Assembly: GCA_934120735.1 (NCBI GenBank)
Contig: CAKOVA010000066.1
Span: 1-10,073 of the forward strand
Length of the DNA: 10,073 bases
Direction of reading: 5' to 3'
Source of the DNA: an uncultured Prevotella sp.
GTDB lineage: Bacteria > Bacteroidota > Bacteroidia > Bacteroidales > Bacteroidaceae
Numbering within the stretch: the stretch's first letter is position 1; each line of letters begins with the position of its first letter. Both the position numbers and the translations under genes were made by a program. Shown here piece by piece: positions 1-6,016 of the stretch. Below the pieces are notes generated by a model that searched no databases, was not told the DNA's origin, and worked only from the letters and a program-made list of their open reading frames with translations.

Positions 1-578
1 TGTACATGTCCTAACATCATGTTCCAAAATCCAATACGTTCTGGGTCACCATGTGCAAGAAATACCACGGCTTCGTTAGCCTCATCTTTCGACATCGCTT
101 TTATTCGTTGTAACATCGACTTTTCTAAGACGTAGCTATAATAGAATGTTGGTCCCATGACGATAGGAACATTGGTATGAACCATCTCGGTATTTTCCTC
201 AGCCAACTCTTCGCGTACATATCTATTATACTTCATGCCAAGAATGTTAGGTAAATCTTCTTCCGTGTGACTTGATGGGGCTATGAACAAAGGTAAAGCG
301 AAGATAGTATCAGCTCCTTGTTTCAAACAATCCTTTACTACATTGGCTATCGAAGGTTCTGTATATTCCATGAGTGCCACACGCATATAGTCGATGCCTT
401 TTACGGGATGAGTTGCTAATTTTTGCCGTACGATTGGTTCTAAGTCCAAGACCGGTTTACGCCAACTGGGCATAGGCGAACCATGCGCTATTACAATTAA
501 CGCATTTTTGGCTTGCATGCTACCTACTGTTGTCAATATGAATGTTAATACTAAAAGTTTTTTTCTTAAATTTTTCAT
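1..578 (-). CDS. Exported CbiX/CbiK-like sirohydrochlorin chelatase (partial, C-terminus beyond window)
   Basis: I translated this minus-strand frame by hand from the ATG at 578. It is open to the window edge, giving 192 codons. Residues 1-23 form a signal peptide (MKNLRKK, a hydrophobic stretch, then a likely cleavage site after MQA). The mature part opens with ALIVIAHGSP (His32) and contains PLFIAPSSHTEEDLP (His104). These match the two histidine metal ligands of the CbiX/SirB chelatase fold. A second domain starts near VVFLAHGDPE (His176), so this is a two-domain form cut short here. Family members insert Co2+, Ni2+ or Fe2+ into sirohydrochlorin. An exported version could instead handle metal or tetrapyrrole in the periplasm, as described for periplasmic CbiK of Desulfovibrio; that role is inference. 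The gene diverges from xseA and has its own promoter. The family is fairly sure; substrate and metal are unknown. Confidence 0.8.
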   Translation of the reverse strand, partial: MKNLRKKLLVLTFILTTVGSMQAKNALIVIAHGSPMPSWRKPVLDLEPIVRQKLATHPVKGIDYMRVALMEYTEPSIANVVKDCLKQGADTIFALPLFIAPSSHTEEDLPNILGMKYNRYVREELAEENTEMVHTNVPIVMGPTFYYSYVLEKSMLQRIKAMSKDEANEAVVFLAHGDPERIGFWNMMLGHV

Positions 579-652
579 TTTCAAGATGATATATAAATTA
601 GTTATTTCATTATCCCTTCAATGGCATGCTTATGCATGTATTTTTGAATTTG

Positions 653-684
653 CAAAGATAACAGCTCCTAATTGTTAAGGCAAT
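653..684 (-). promoter_or_regulatory. Bacteroidetes-type promoter of the chelatase gene
   Basis: Read on the minus strand there is ATTG (684-681), 20 bases, then TATCTTTG (660-653), a full match to the TAnnTTTG -7 box. The -33 box has one mismatch to TTTG. It lies about 75 bases upstream of the start at 578. The leader holds a small inverted repeat, CATGC-TTAT-GCATG (625-638). A 7-bp inverted repeat, ATGATTT/AAATCAT (696-715), sits just upstream of the -33 box and could be an operator, but this is only a guess. Confidence 0.6.
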
Positions 685-829
685 ACCTAAATATGATGAT
701 TTTTCTCTAAATCATTGTTGGTTAGTTTCTCCTGTATCTCCAGCAGTAAGGTCATTTAAGAAATGTAACTTTCGAAACTATCTGCCAGTGCATTTTTATT
801 ACCATGCATCGCCTTTCAAAATAAAATTG

Positions 830-837
830 TATTTTTG
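830..837 (+). promoter_or_regulatory. Probable -7 box of xseA
   Basis: TATTTTTG at 830-837 matches TAnnTTTG and lies 27 bases before the ATG at 865. No good TTTG occurs at the expected -33 position (about 806-811), so the promoter is weak or incomplete. Its position argues against the in-frame TTG at 835 as a translation start, because that codon lies inside the box. Confidence 0.4.
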
Positions 838-864
838 TATCGAAAAGGTAAAACATATTTTCAC

Positions 865-2160
865 ATGAAGCAAGCACTAACCTTGTATGAACTCAACGAA
901 CTGGTGCGCGAAACCCTCCAAACCACCATGCCCGATGAATATTGGGTGGAGGCCGAATTGTCTGAGGTACGCGAGGTAAGGGGGCACTGTTACATGGAAC
1001 TGGTGCAGAAAGATGAGCGAACCAACACGCCCGTGGCCAAGGCATCGGCCAAATGTTGGAAGAACAAGTGGATGCTGATGCGCCCTTACTTTGAACGCAC
1101 AACCGGACAAGTGCTGCGCGCCGGCATGAAAGTGTTGCTGAAGGTGTACGCCAATTTCCACGAGGCTTACGGCTTTTCTTGGATTGTTACCGACATAGAC
1201 CCCGTGTACACCATGGGCGACATGGCCCGCAAGCGCTTGGAAATCATTGCTCGTTTGAAGGCCGAAGGGGTGTTCGACCTGCAAAAAGACTTGCACCTAT
1301 CCATGTTTGCGCGCCGCGTTGCCGTCATTTCCAGTGAGCAGGCGGCCGGCTATGGCGACTTTTTACGCCAGTTAAAAGATTGCGAGCAGGGGTTCAACTT
1401 TGAGGTTCAGCTCTTTTCTGCCGTCATGCAAGGCGAACGAGTGGAATCCAGTGTCATCGAAGCTTTGAACCACATCAATGCGCAAGTCGATGACTTTGAC
1501 GTGGTGGTCATCATCCGTGGCGGCGGTGCGACAAGCGATTTGAGCGGTTTTGATACCCTTTCGCTGGCAGAGAATGTGGCCAATTTCCCCTTGCCCATCA
1601 TCACTGGAATTGGACATGAGCGTGATGAGAGCGTGTTGGACATGGTTTCGTTCCGTCGGGTCAAAACCCCTACGGCAGCGGCGGCGTATCTCATCGATAA
1701 CCTGGCTGACACTTTGGCTCGGATAAACGATGCGCAAAGTGAGATGGTGCAAATCGTGAGGCACTGCATGGAACAACAGAAGAATCGATTCGTGCGCGTC
1801 TCAAGCAAAATACCGGTACTTTTCTCGCATGTCAGAGTGCGGCAGGAAGAGCGTTTGCAACAATATTTTTTGCAGCTCACCGCCAGGGCTTCCCGCAAAA
1901 TCTCTGATGCCAAGCATCACGTCCAGGTACTTTCAAACAGTTTGAAACCGATGGCTGAGCGCAAAATCGTGACGGAAGGGCATCGCTTGGACATGCTTCA
2001 ACAGCGATGCAAGTCGCTGGATCCCCAACTGCTGCTAAGCCGTGGCTACAGCATCACGCTGCACCAAGGACGCGCGGTGCGCCATGCCAGTGAGCTAAAG
2101 ACGGGCGACGAGATAGAAACGCGCGTGGAGAATGGAACATTCAAATCAATCATTAAATAA
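865..2160 (+). CDS. xseA: Exodeoxyribonuclease VII large subunit
   Basis: This is the catalytic subunit of exonuclease VII, which degrades single-stranded DNA to oligonucleotides during repair and recombination in the cytoplasm. The product is 431 residues. An OB-fold occupies roughly residues 1-105 (MKQALTLYELNELVRE, then WVEAELSEV and GHCYMELVQKD). The catalytic domain follows, with VISSEQAAGYGDFLRQL, IIRGGGA (RGGGA at 218-222), GIGHERDES (248-256) and KTPTAAAA (from 267). A helical region leads to a C-terminal segment with LLSRGYSITL. These are the conserved XseA blocks. I chose the ATG at 865 over the upstream in-frame TTG at 835 because MKQALTLYEL fits the family start and the TTG lies in a promoter box. 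xseB follows after one base, so the two subunits are co-transcribed. Confidence 0.95.
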   Translation: MKQALTLYELNELVRETLQTTMPDEYWVEAELSEVREVRGHCYMELVQKDERTNTPVAKASAKCWKNKWMLMRPYFERTTGQVLRAGMKVLLKVYANFHEAYGFSWIVTDIDPVYTMGDMARKRLEIIARLKAEGVFDLQKDLHLSMFARRVAVISSEQAAGYGDFLRQLKDCEQGFNFEVQLFSAVMQGERVESSVIEALNHINAQVDDFDVVVIIRGGGATSDLSGFDTLSLAENVANFPLPIITGIGHERDESVLDMVSFRRVKTPTAAAAYLIDNLADTLARINDAQSEMVQIVRHCMEQQKNRFVRVSSKIPVLFSHVRVRQEERLQQYFLQLTARASRKISDAKHHVQVLSNSLKPMAERKIVTEGHRLDMLQQRCKSLDPQLLLSRGYSITLHQGRAVRHASELKTGDEIETRVENGTFKSIIK

Positions 2161-2161
2161 T

Positions 2162-2353
2162 ATGACCAAAGAAATTAACTATGAAGAAGCTGTTCGGCAG
2201 CTGGAAAACATTGTGCAGCGGATGGAAAACGAGGAACTCGATATCGACGAATTGACCACCGAACTGAAGAACGCTCAAAAGCTCATCAAACTTTGTAAGG
2301 CGCGCCTGACAAAGGTAGATGCTGACATTAAGAAGATTTTGGAAGAGGATTAA
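2162..2353 (+). CDS. xseB: Exodeoxyribonuclease VII small subunit
   Basis: This encodes 63 residues and forms the helical partner that several copies of which bind each XseA. The family pattern is clear: INYEEAVRQLENIVQRMENEELDIDEL, then a second charged helix ending in KILEED. The start at 2162 gives MTKEINYEEAV, the usual XseB opening, one base after the xseA stop. An ATG at 2132 in the same frame would overlap xseA and add ten residues (MEHSNQSLNN) that do not look like the family, so I rejected it. No terminator is visible before the next gene's promoter. Confidence 0.93.
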   Translation: MTKEINYEEAVRQLENIVQRMENEELDIDELTTELKNAQKLIKLCKARLTKVDADIKKILEED

Positions 2354-2387
2354 CCGATGTTAGGGCTGCAAAAAATATGTTACAATC

Positions 2388-2419
2388 GTTGTGCTTGCGC
2401 GATATTTTGCCTATTTTTG
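2388..2419 (+). promoter_or_regulatory. Promoter of ilvE
   Basis: GTTG (2388-2391), 20 bases, then TATTTTTG (2412-2419) fits the Bacteroidetes -33/-7 pattern with one mismatch in the -33 box. The leader to the ATG at 2461 is about 35 bases and AT-rich. This suggests ilvE is transcribed separately from xseAB. Confidence 0.6.
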
Positions 2420-2460
2420 CGAAACACATGATGTGATTATAAACCTTTTAAACAGATAAG

Positions 2461-3480
2461 ATGATGAAAAATATTGATTGGGCTAACCTGTCCTTCGGTT
2501 ATGTGAAGACCGACTATAACGTGCGTTGCTACTATCGTGACGGTCAATGGGGCGAGATTGAAGTATGCTCCGACGAGTACCTTAATATGCACATGGCTGC
2601 CGCTTGCCTGCACTATGGACAAGAGGCCTTCGAGGGTTTGAAGGCCTATCGCTGTCCAGATGGGAAGATACGCGTGTTCAGAATGAACGAGAATGCGGCT
2701 CGTTTGCAGAGTACTTGCCGCGGAATCGTGATGCCTGAGCTGCCTACCGAGCGTTTTGAAGAGATGGTTAAGATGGTGGTGAGGCTCAACCAAGCGTACA
2801 TACCACCCTACGAGAGCGGAGCTACGCTTTACATTCGTCCGCTGCTCATCGGCACTTCGGCGCAGGTGGGCGTGAGTGCGGCGCGCGAATACGCATTCAT
2901 CATCTTTGTCACCCCTGTGGGACCTTATTTCAAAGGTGGATTTTCCAGCAACCCATACGTCATCATGCGCGGCTACGACCGATCGGCTCCTCTGGGAACG
3001 GGCAAGTACAAGGTGGGCGGCAACTATGCCGCATCGCTCTACGCACACAGCATCGCCCACGAAAAAGGGTATGCCAGTGAGTTTTATCTTGATGCCAAAG
3101 AGAAGAAATATATCGACGAATGTGGGGCTGCAAACTTCTTCGGCATTAAGAACAACACGTATATCACGCCGAAGTCGACCAGCATCCTGCCCTCCATCAC
3201 CAACAAGAGTCTTATGCAGTTGGCCGAAGACTTGGGATTGAAGGTGGAACAACGTCCCATTCCCGAAGAGGAGTTGGAAACATTTGAGGAGGCCGGAGCC
3301 TGCGGAACAGCAGCCGTCATCAGTCCCATCAGCTACATCGACGACCTTGATACGGGCAAACGTTATGACTTTGGTGATAAGCCTGGACCCATCTCTACAA
3401 AGCTGTACAACAAGTTGCGTGGCGTACAGTATGGCACAGAGCCAGATGTTCATGGTTGGACTACCGTGGTGGTAGAGTAA
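2461..3480 (+). CDS. ilvE: Branched-chain amino acid aminotransferase
   Basis: A PLP enzyme of fold type IV that interconverts valine, leucine and isoleucine with their 2-keto acids, using glutamate/2-oxoglutarate (EC 2.6.1.42). The 339 residues match the long, mitochondrial-like BCAT group. HYGQEAFEGLKAYR is near residue 50-65, LYIRPLLIGTS lies around 120-130, and GTGKYKVGGNYAAS carries the PLP lysine at residue 184. DECGAANFFGI follows, and near the C-terminus EEAGACGTAAVISPI forms the phosphate-side loop. The start is one of two adjacent ATG codons (2461 or 2464). The gene stands alone, with its own promoter and a strong terminator. No leader peptide or attenuator is visible. A long open frame on the opposite strand is a shadow of this gene. 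Confidence 0.95.
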   Translation: MMKNIDWANLSFGYVKTDYNVRCYYRDGQWGEIEVCSDEYLNMHMAAACLHYGQEAFEGLKAYRCPDGKIRVFRMNENAARLQSTCRGIVMPELPTERFEEMVKMVVRLNQAYIPPYESGATLYIRPLLIGTSAQVGVSAAREYAFIIFVTPVGPYFKGGFSSNPYVIMRGYDRSAPLGTGKYKVGGNYAASLYAHSIAHEKGYASEFYLDAKEKKYIDECGAANFFGIKNNTYITPKSTSILPSITNKSLMQLAEDLGLKVEQRPIPEEELETFEEAGACGTAAVISPISYIDDLDTGKRYDFGDKPGPISTKLYNKLRGVQYGTEPDVHGWTTVVVE

Positions 3481-3494
3481 TAGTGGATAATATT

Positions 3495-3524
3495 AAAGAG
3501 CGACAATCTTGTCGCTCTTTTCTG
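3495..3524 (+). terminator. Intrinsic terminator of ilvE
   Basis: A perfect 12-bp inverted repeat, AAAGAGCGACAA (3495-3506) and TTGTCGCTCTTT (3509-3520), separated by TC and ending in a T-rich run (CTTTTCTG). It starts 15 bases after the ilvE stop codon. The A/T ends would also allow some function on the minus strand. Confidence 0.85.
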
Positions 3525-3529
3525 TTTAG

Positions 3530-3554
3530 GGGCGGCATGAAAGTCGCCCTTTTA
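3530..3554 (+). terminator. Second hairpin behind the ilvE terminator
   Basis: GGGCGGC (3530-3536) pairs with GTCGCCC (3543-3549) around an ATGAAA loop, with one G-T pair, followed by TTTT. It lies only ten bases after the first hairpin, so it may be a backup terminator. Confidence 0.5.
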
Positions 3555-3595
3555 TGTCTCCAATCGTTGGTGTTTCATCATGCAAATATGATGTG

Positions 3596-3727
3596 TTATG
3601 GAAGTCATGTCCAATCTCTTTGACTTTACCCTCCAAACCCATTGACTTTGACCTCCAAAGTCAATGACTTTACCCGCTAAACTCATTGACTTTGGGAGAT
3701 AAAGTTATTAACTTGTAAATCAATTAG
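3596..3727 (+). repeat. 22-bp tandem repeat array A
   Basis: The core is four units of exactly 22 bases, starting at 3618, 3640, 3662 and 3684 and ending at 3705. The left half of the consensus is CATTGACTTTG and the right half is NCCTCCAAACY. Weaker units can be read at 3596 (ending GTCCAATCT) and 3706 (TATTAACTTG). Units 2 and 3 together form a perfect 11-bp inverted repeat: CATTGACTTTG (3640-3650) and CAAAGTCAATG (3656-3666), loop ACCTC. The array lies in the 360-base gap between ilvE and trmB, about 130 bases upstream of the trmB promoter. The period is not a multiple of three, so it does not look coding. The same unit recurs at 9638. Nothing else is visible in this gap apart from the hairpins before it, a 6-bp inverted repeat (CATCAT/ATGATG, 3576-3593) and the promoter after it. 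Confidence 0.85.
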
Positions 3728-3836
3728 TTACAATGGTGTCTTTGTGCCTTTTGCGTATGTTTCAGAATCGGGCATCGTATCTATGAAATCATGTGCGAGA
3801 AGGGATGATGTTTCGACCGATTAAAGCCTGTGTGGG

Positions 3837-3868
3837 TTTGGCTGAAATTAAATAATTGATTATCTTTG
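3837..3868 (+). promoter_or_regulatory. Promoter of trmB
   Basis: TTTG (3837-3840), 20 bases, TATCTTTG (3861-3868): a full match to the Bacteroidetes consensus. The start codon lies 20 bases after the -7 box, leaving a short A-rich leader. It probably also drives mrp, since I see no convincing promoter between the two genes. Confidence 0.8.
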
Positions 3869-3887
3869 CAAACACAAAAAACACTTT

Positions 3888-4658
3888 ATGGGCAAAGGAA
3901 AATTAGAGAAATTTGCTGAAATGGAGACATTCAAGAATGTCTTTCAATATCCCTTTTCCGTACTTGAGAACGTTCCTTTCGATATGAAAGGGCACTGGTG
4001 CGACGATTATTTCAAGAACAATCATCCCATTGTGCTGGAGTTGGGATGTGGTAAGGGCGAATATACCGTGGGGCTGGCCAGGCTTTTCCCTGACGTGAAC
4101 TTCATTGGCGTGGACATCAAGGGCGCGCGCATGTGGACCGGTGCCAAGCAGGCTTTGGCGGAAGGGTTGGACAACGTGGCTTTTCTGCGCACGAACATCG
4201 AGATGATTGACCGCTTTTTTGCCCCGGATGAGGTGCGGGAAATATGGCTCACTTTCTCTGATCCGCAGATGAAGAATGCCCGAAAACGGCTCTCCAGCAC
4301 CTACTTCATGAACCGCTATCGCCGCTTTTTAGTGGACGGTGGGGTGGTGCATCTCAAGACCGACTCCAACTTTTTGTTCACCTACACGTCGCTCATGGTG
4401 GAGAAAAACCAGTTGCCGTTGCTCCAAAAGACAGCCGACCTGTACCACACCGCCGACGTTGACGAGGCCACCCGGCGCATCTTGTCCATCCAGACGTATT
4501 ATGAAAGCATGTGGATGGAGCGGAGATTGAACATCAAGTACATCAAGTTTCGACTGCCGCACGAAGGCCAGTTGGAAGAACCCGATGTGGAAATACCCCT
4601 CGACGATTATCGCAGTTACCACCGCAGCAAGCGCAGTAGCAAGGCTACCGGTAAGTAA
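3888..4658 (+). CDS. trmB: tRNA (guanine-N7-)-methyltransferase
   Basis: It methylates G46 in the variable loop of tRNA using S-adenosylmethionine, in the cytoplasm (EC 2.1.1.33). The 256 residues are a little longer than many TrmB proteins. The Rossmann methyltransferase core shows [11 protein letters not shown] (49-59), then [13 protein letters not shown] with the acidic ribose-binding Asp76. [18 protein letters not shown] (118 onward) stands where other bacteria have TFPDPWPK and a following RHxKRR. The block [14 protein letters not shown] and a basic C-terminal tail complete it. The SDPQ form is a variant of the substrate-side motif that I believe is usual in Bacteroidetes, from memory. 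The single ATG after the promoter sets the start. mrp lies downstream on the same strand. Confidence 0.92.
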   Translation: MGKGKLEKFAEMETFKNVFQYPFSVLENVPFDMKGHWCDDYFKNNHPIVLELGCGKGEYTVGLARLFPDVNFIGVDIKGARMWTGAKQALAEGLDNVAFLRTNIEMIDRFFAPDEVREIWLTFSDPQMKNARKRLSSTYFMNRYRRFLVDGGVVHLKTDSNFLFTYTSLMVEKNQLPLLQKTADLYHTADVDEATRRILSIQTYYESMWMERRLNIKYIKFRLPHEGQLEEPDVEIPLDDYRSYHRSKRSSKATGK

Positions 4659-4679
4659 ACCCATCAAAAACTAAATCAG

Positions 4680-4765
4680 ATGAAAAAAACAGTGTTGCAT
4701 CGGTAGGGGATGGACCTGTAATCTATCTGTAGAAAATCCCTCCAAAAAGAAGGGATGACAACACT
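4680..4765 (+). promoter_or_regulatory. Possible structured leader of mrp with a nine-codon ORF
   Basis: The gap between trmB and mrp contains several pairing options. AGTGTTG (4691-4697) can pair with CAACACT (4759-4765). ATCCCT (4736-4741) can pair downstream with AGGGAT (4751-4756) or, in part, upstream with GGGGAT (4706-4711). A small frame ATG to TAG at 4680-4706 would make MKKTVLHR. Competing stems plus a leader ORF resemble an attenuator, but the stems are short and there is no T-run, so the call is weak. Confidence 0.25.
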
Positions 4766-4784
4766 AAATATAAAACATGTGAAG

Positions 4785-5885
4785 ATGACTTTATATCCAA
4801 AACTAATTACTGAAGCATTGGCAACGGTGATGTATCCCGGAACCAAGAAGAACCTCATTGAGAGCGACATGCTGGCAGATGATATCCGAATCGATGGGAT
4901 GAAGGTGGAATTTACCTTAATATTTCCCCGCGAAACCGATCCTTTTCTGCGGTCAACGCTCAAGGCTGCCGAGGCTGCCATCCACTTCCATGTAGGAAAA
5001 GAGGTTGAGGTGAATATCAAAACCGAGTTCAAGACCGCACCAAGACCAGAGGTTGGCAAGTTGCTTCCGCAAGTGAAGAACATCATTGCCGTAAGTTCTG
5101 GCAAGGGTGGAGTGGGCAAGTCGACCATCTCTTCCAATCTGGCTATCGCCTTGGCGCAGCTGGGTTACAAGGTGGGATTGTTGGATGCTGACATCTTTGG
5201 GCCATCCATGCCCAAGATGTTTGGTGTAGAAAATGAGCGAGTTTACGTCATCGAGAAAGAAGGCAGACAACTTATTGTGCCGATAGAGAAATATGGTGTT
5301 AAGTTGTTGAGCGTGGGTTTCTTCGTCAATCCCCAGACCGCAACGCTCTGGCGAGGCAGCATGGCGTCGAATGCGTTGAAGCAATTGATTGCTGATGCTG
5401 ATTGGGGCGAGCTGGATTACTTCATTCTGGACACGCCACCAGGTACAAGTGACATTCATTTAACATTGCTCCAGACGCTTGCTATCACAGGAGCAGTCAT
5501 CGTGAGCACGCCGCAGAAGGTGGCTTTGGCTGATGCCAGGAAGGGCATTGATATGTACCAGAACGACAAGGTGAACGTGCCGATTCTGGGATTGGTGGAA
5601 AATATGGCTTGGTTTACGCCTGCTGAACTGCCAGAGAACAAATATTTCATCTTTGGAAAGGATGGCTGCAAGCAGCTGGCAGACGAGATGAAACTGCCGT
5701 TGTTGGCGCAGATTCCCATCGTGCAGAGCATCTGTGAGAATGGTGATGGTGGCGAACCGTCGGCTGTTCACACTGATACGATGACGGGACAGGCCTTTCT
5801 TAACCTGGCACAAGCAGTGGTCACCGTGACCAACAGACGAAACAAAGAGCAACAACCCACAAAGATTGTCAAGGTAAACAAATAG
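4785..5885 (+). CDS. mrp: Mrp/NBP35-family Fe-S cluster carrier ATPase
   Basis: A cytoplasmic P-loop ATPase of the Mrp/ApbC group, which carries iron-sulfur clusters to target proteins. The 366 residues begin with a DUF59/MIP18-like domain (about 1-80; KLITEALATVMYPGTKKNLIE split over its first half). The ATPase has a deviant Walker A, SSGKGGVGKS (104-113), then GLLDADIFGPSMPKMFG, ATLWRGSMASNALKQ, and ILDTPPGTSDIHLT. I prefer the ATG at 4785 (MTLYPKLI), which matches how I recall the family starting. An in-frame ATG at 4755 would add ten residues and lies in a possible stem. After ENMAWFTPAELPENKY there is no CxxC motif, which many bacterial Mrp proteins use to hold a cluster between subunits. 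The product ends IVKVNK. It probably belongs to the trmB transcript. Confidence 0.93.
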   Translation: MTLYPKLITEALATVMYPGTKKNLIESDMLADDIRIDGMKVEFTLIFPRETDPFLRSTLKAAEAAIHFHVGKEVEVNIKTEFKTAPRPEVGKLLPQVKNIIAVSSGKGGVGKSTISSNLAIALAQLGYKVGLLDADIFGPSMPKMFGVENERVYVIEKEGRQLIVPIEKYGVKLLSVGFFVNPQTATLWRGSMASNALKQLIADADWGELDYFILDTPPGTSDIHLTLLQTLAITGAVIVSTPQKVALADARKGIDMYQNDKVNVPILGLVENMAWFTPAELPENKYFIFGKDGCKQLADEMKLPLLAQIPIVQSICENGDGGEPSAVHTDTMTGQAFLNLAQAVVTVTNRRNKEQQPTKIVKVNK

Positions 5886-5935
5886 GGTTATCCCAACAAG
5901 CAGCATTCATTTTCAGCGTCGTTGGTATGGCTAAC

Positions 5936-6010
5936 CAGCGCTACGCTGCTGTAAAAGTGTGGCAAACATGAGGCATGGAGAAACCATCCACTTTCGTGTT
6001 TGCCATTTAT
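5936..6010. terminator. Bidirectional hairpin between mrp and clc
   Basis: TGGCAAACA (5960-5968) and TGTTTGCCA (5997-6005) form a perfect 9-bp stem. Inside it ATGG (5975-5978) pairs with CCAT (5984-5987). The plus-strand side is followed by TTTATTAT and the minus-strand side by CACTTTTAC, so it could end both convergent transcripts. A smaller stem, CAGCG-CTA-CGCTG (5936-5948), stands just before it. Confidence 0.6.
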
Positions 6011-6016
6011 TATCAA

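Noticed and set aside
579..864. tRNA or small RNA gene in the divergent gap
   Set aside because: No cloverleaf or terminator-bearing transcript could be made; only promoter elements and short inverted repeats were found.
2437..3453. A 338-codon open frame antisense to ilvE
   Set aside because: It mirrors the ilvE codons, has no recognisable motifs or promoter, and lies fully under a well-supported gene.
3596..3727. CRISPR array
   Set aside because: The 22-base units follow each other directly with no spacers, and no cas gene is present.
4724..4731. TATCTGTA as a -7 box for mrp
   Set aside because: It misses the TTTG part of the box and has no TTTG at the right distance upstream.
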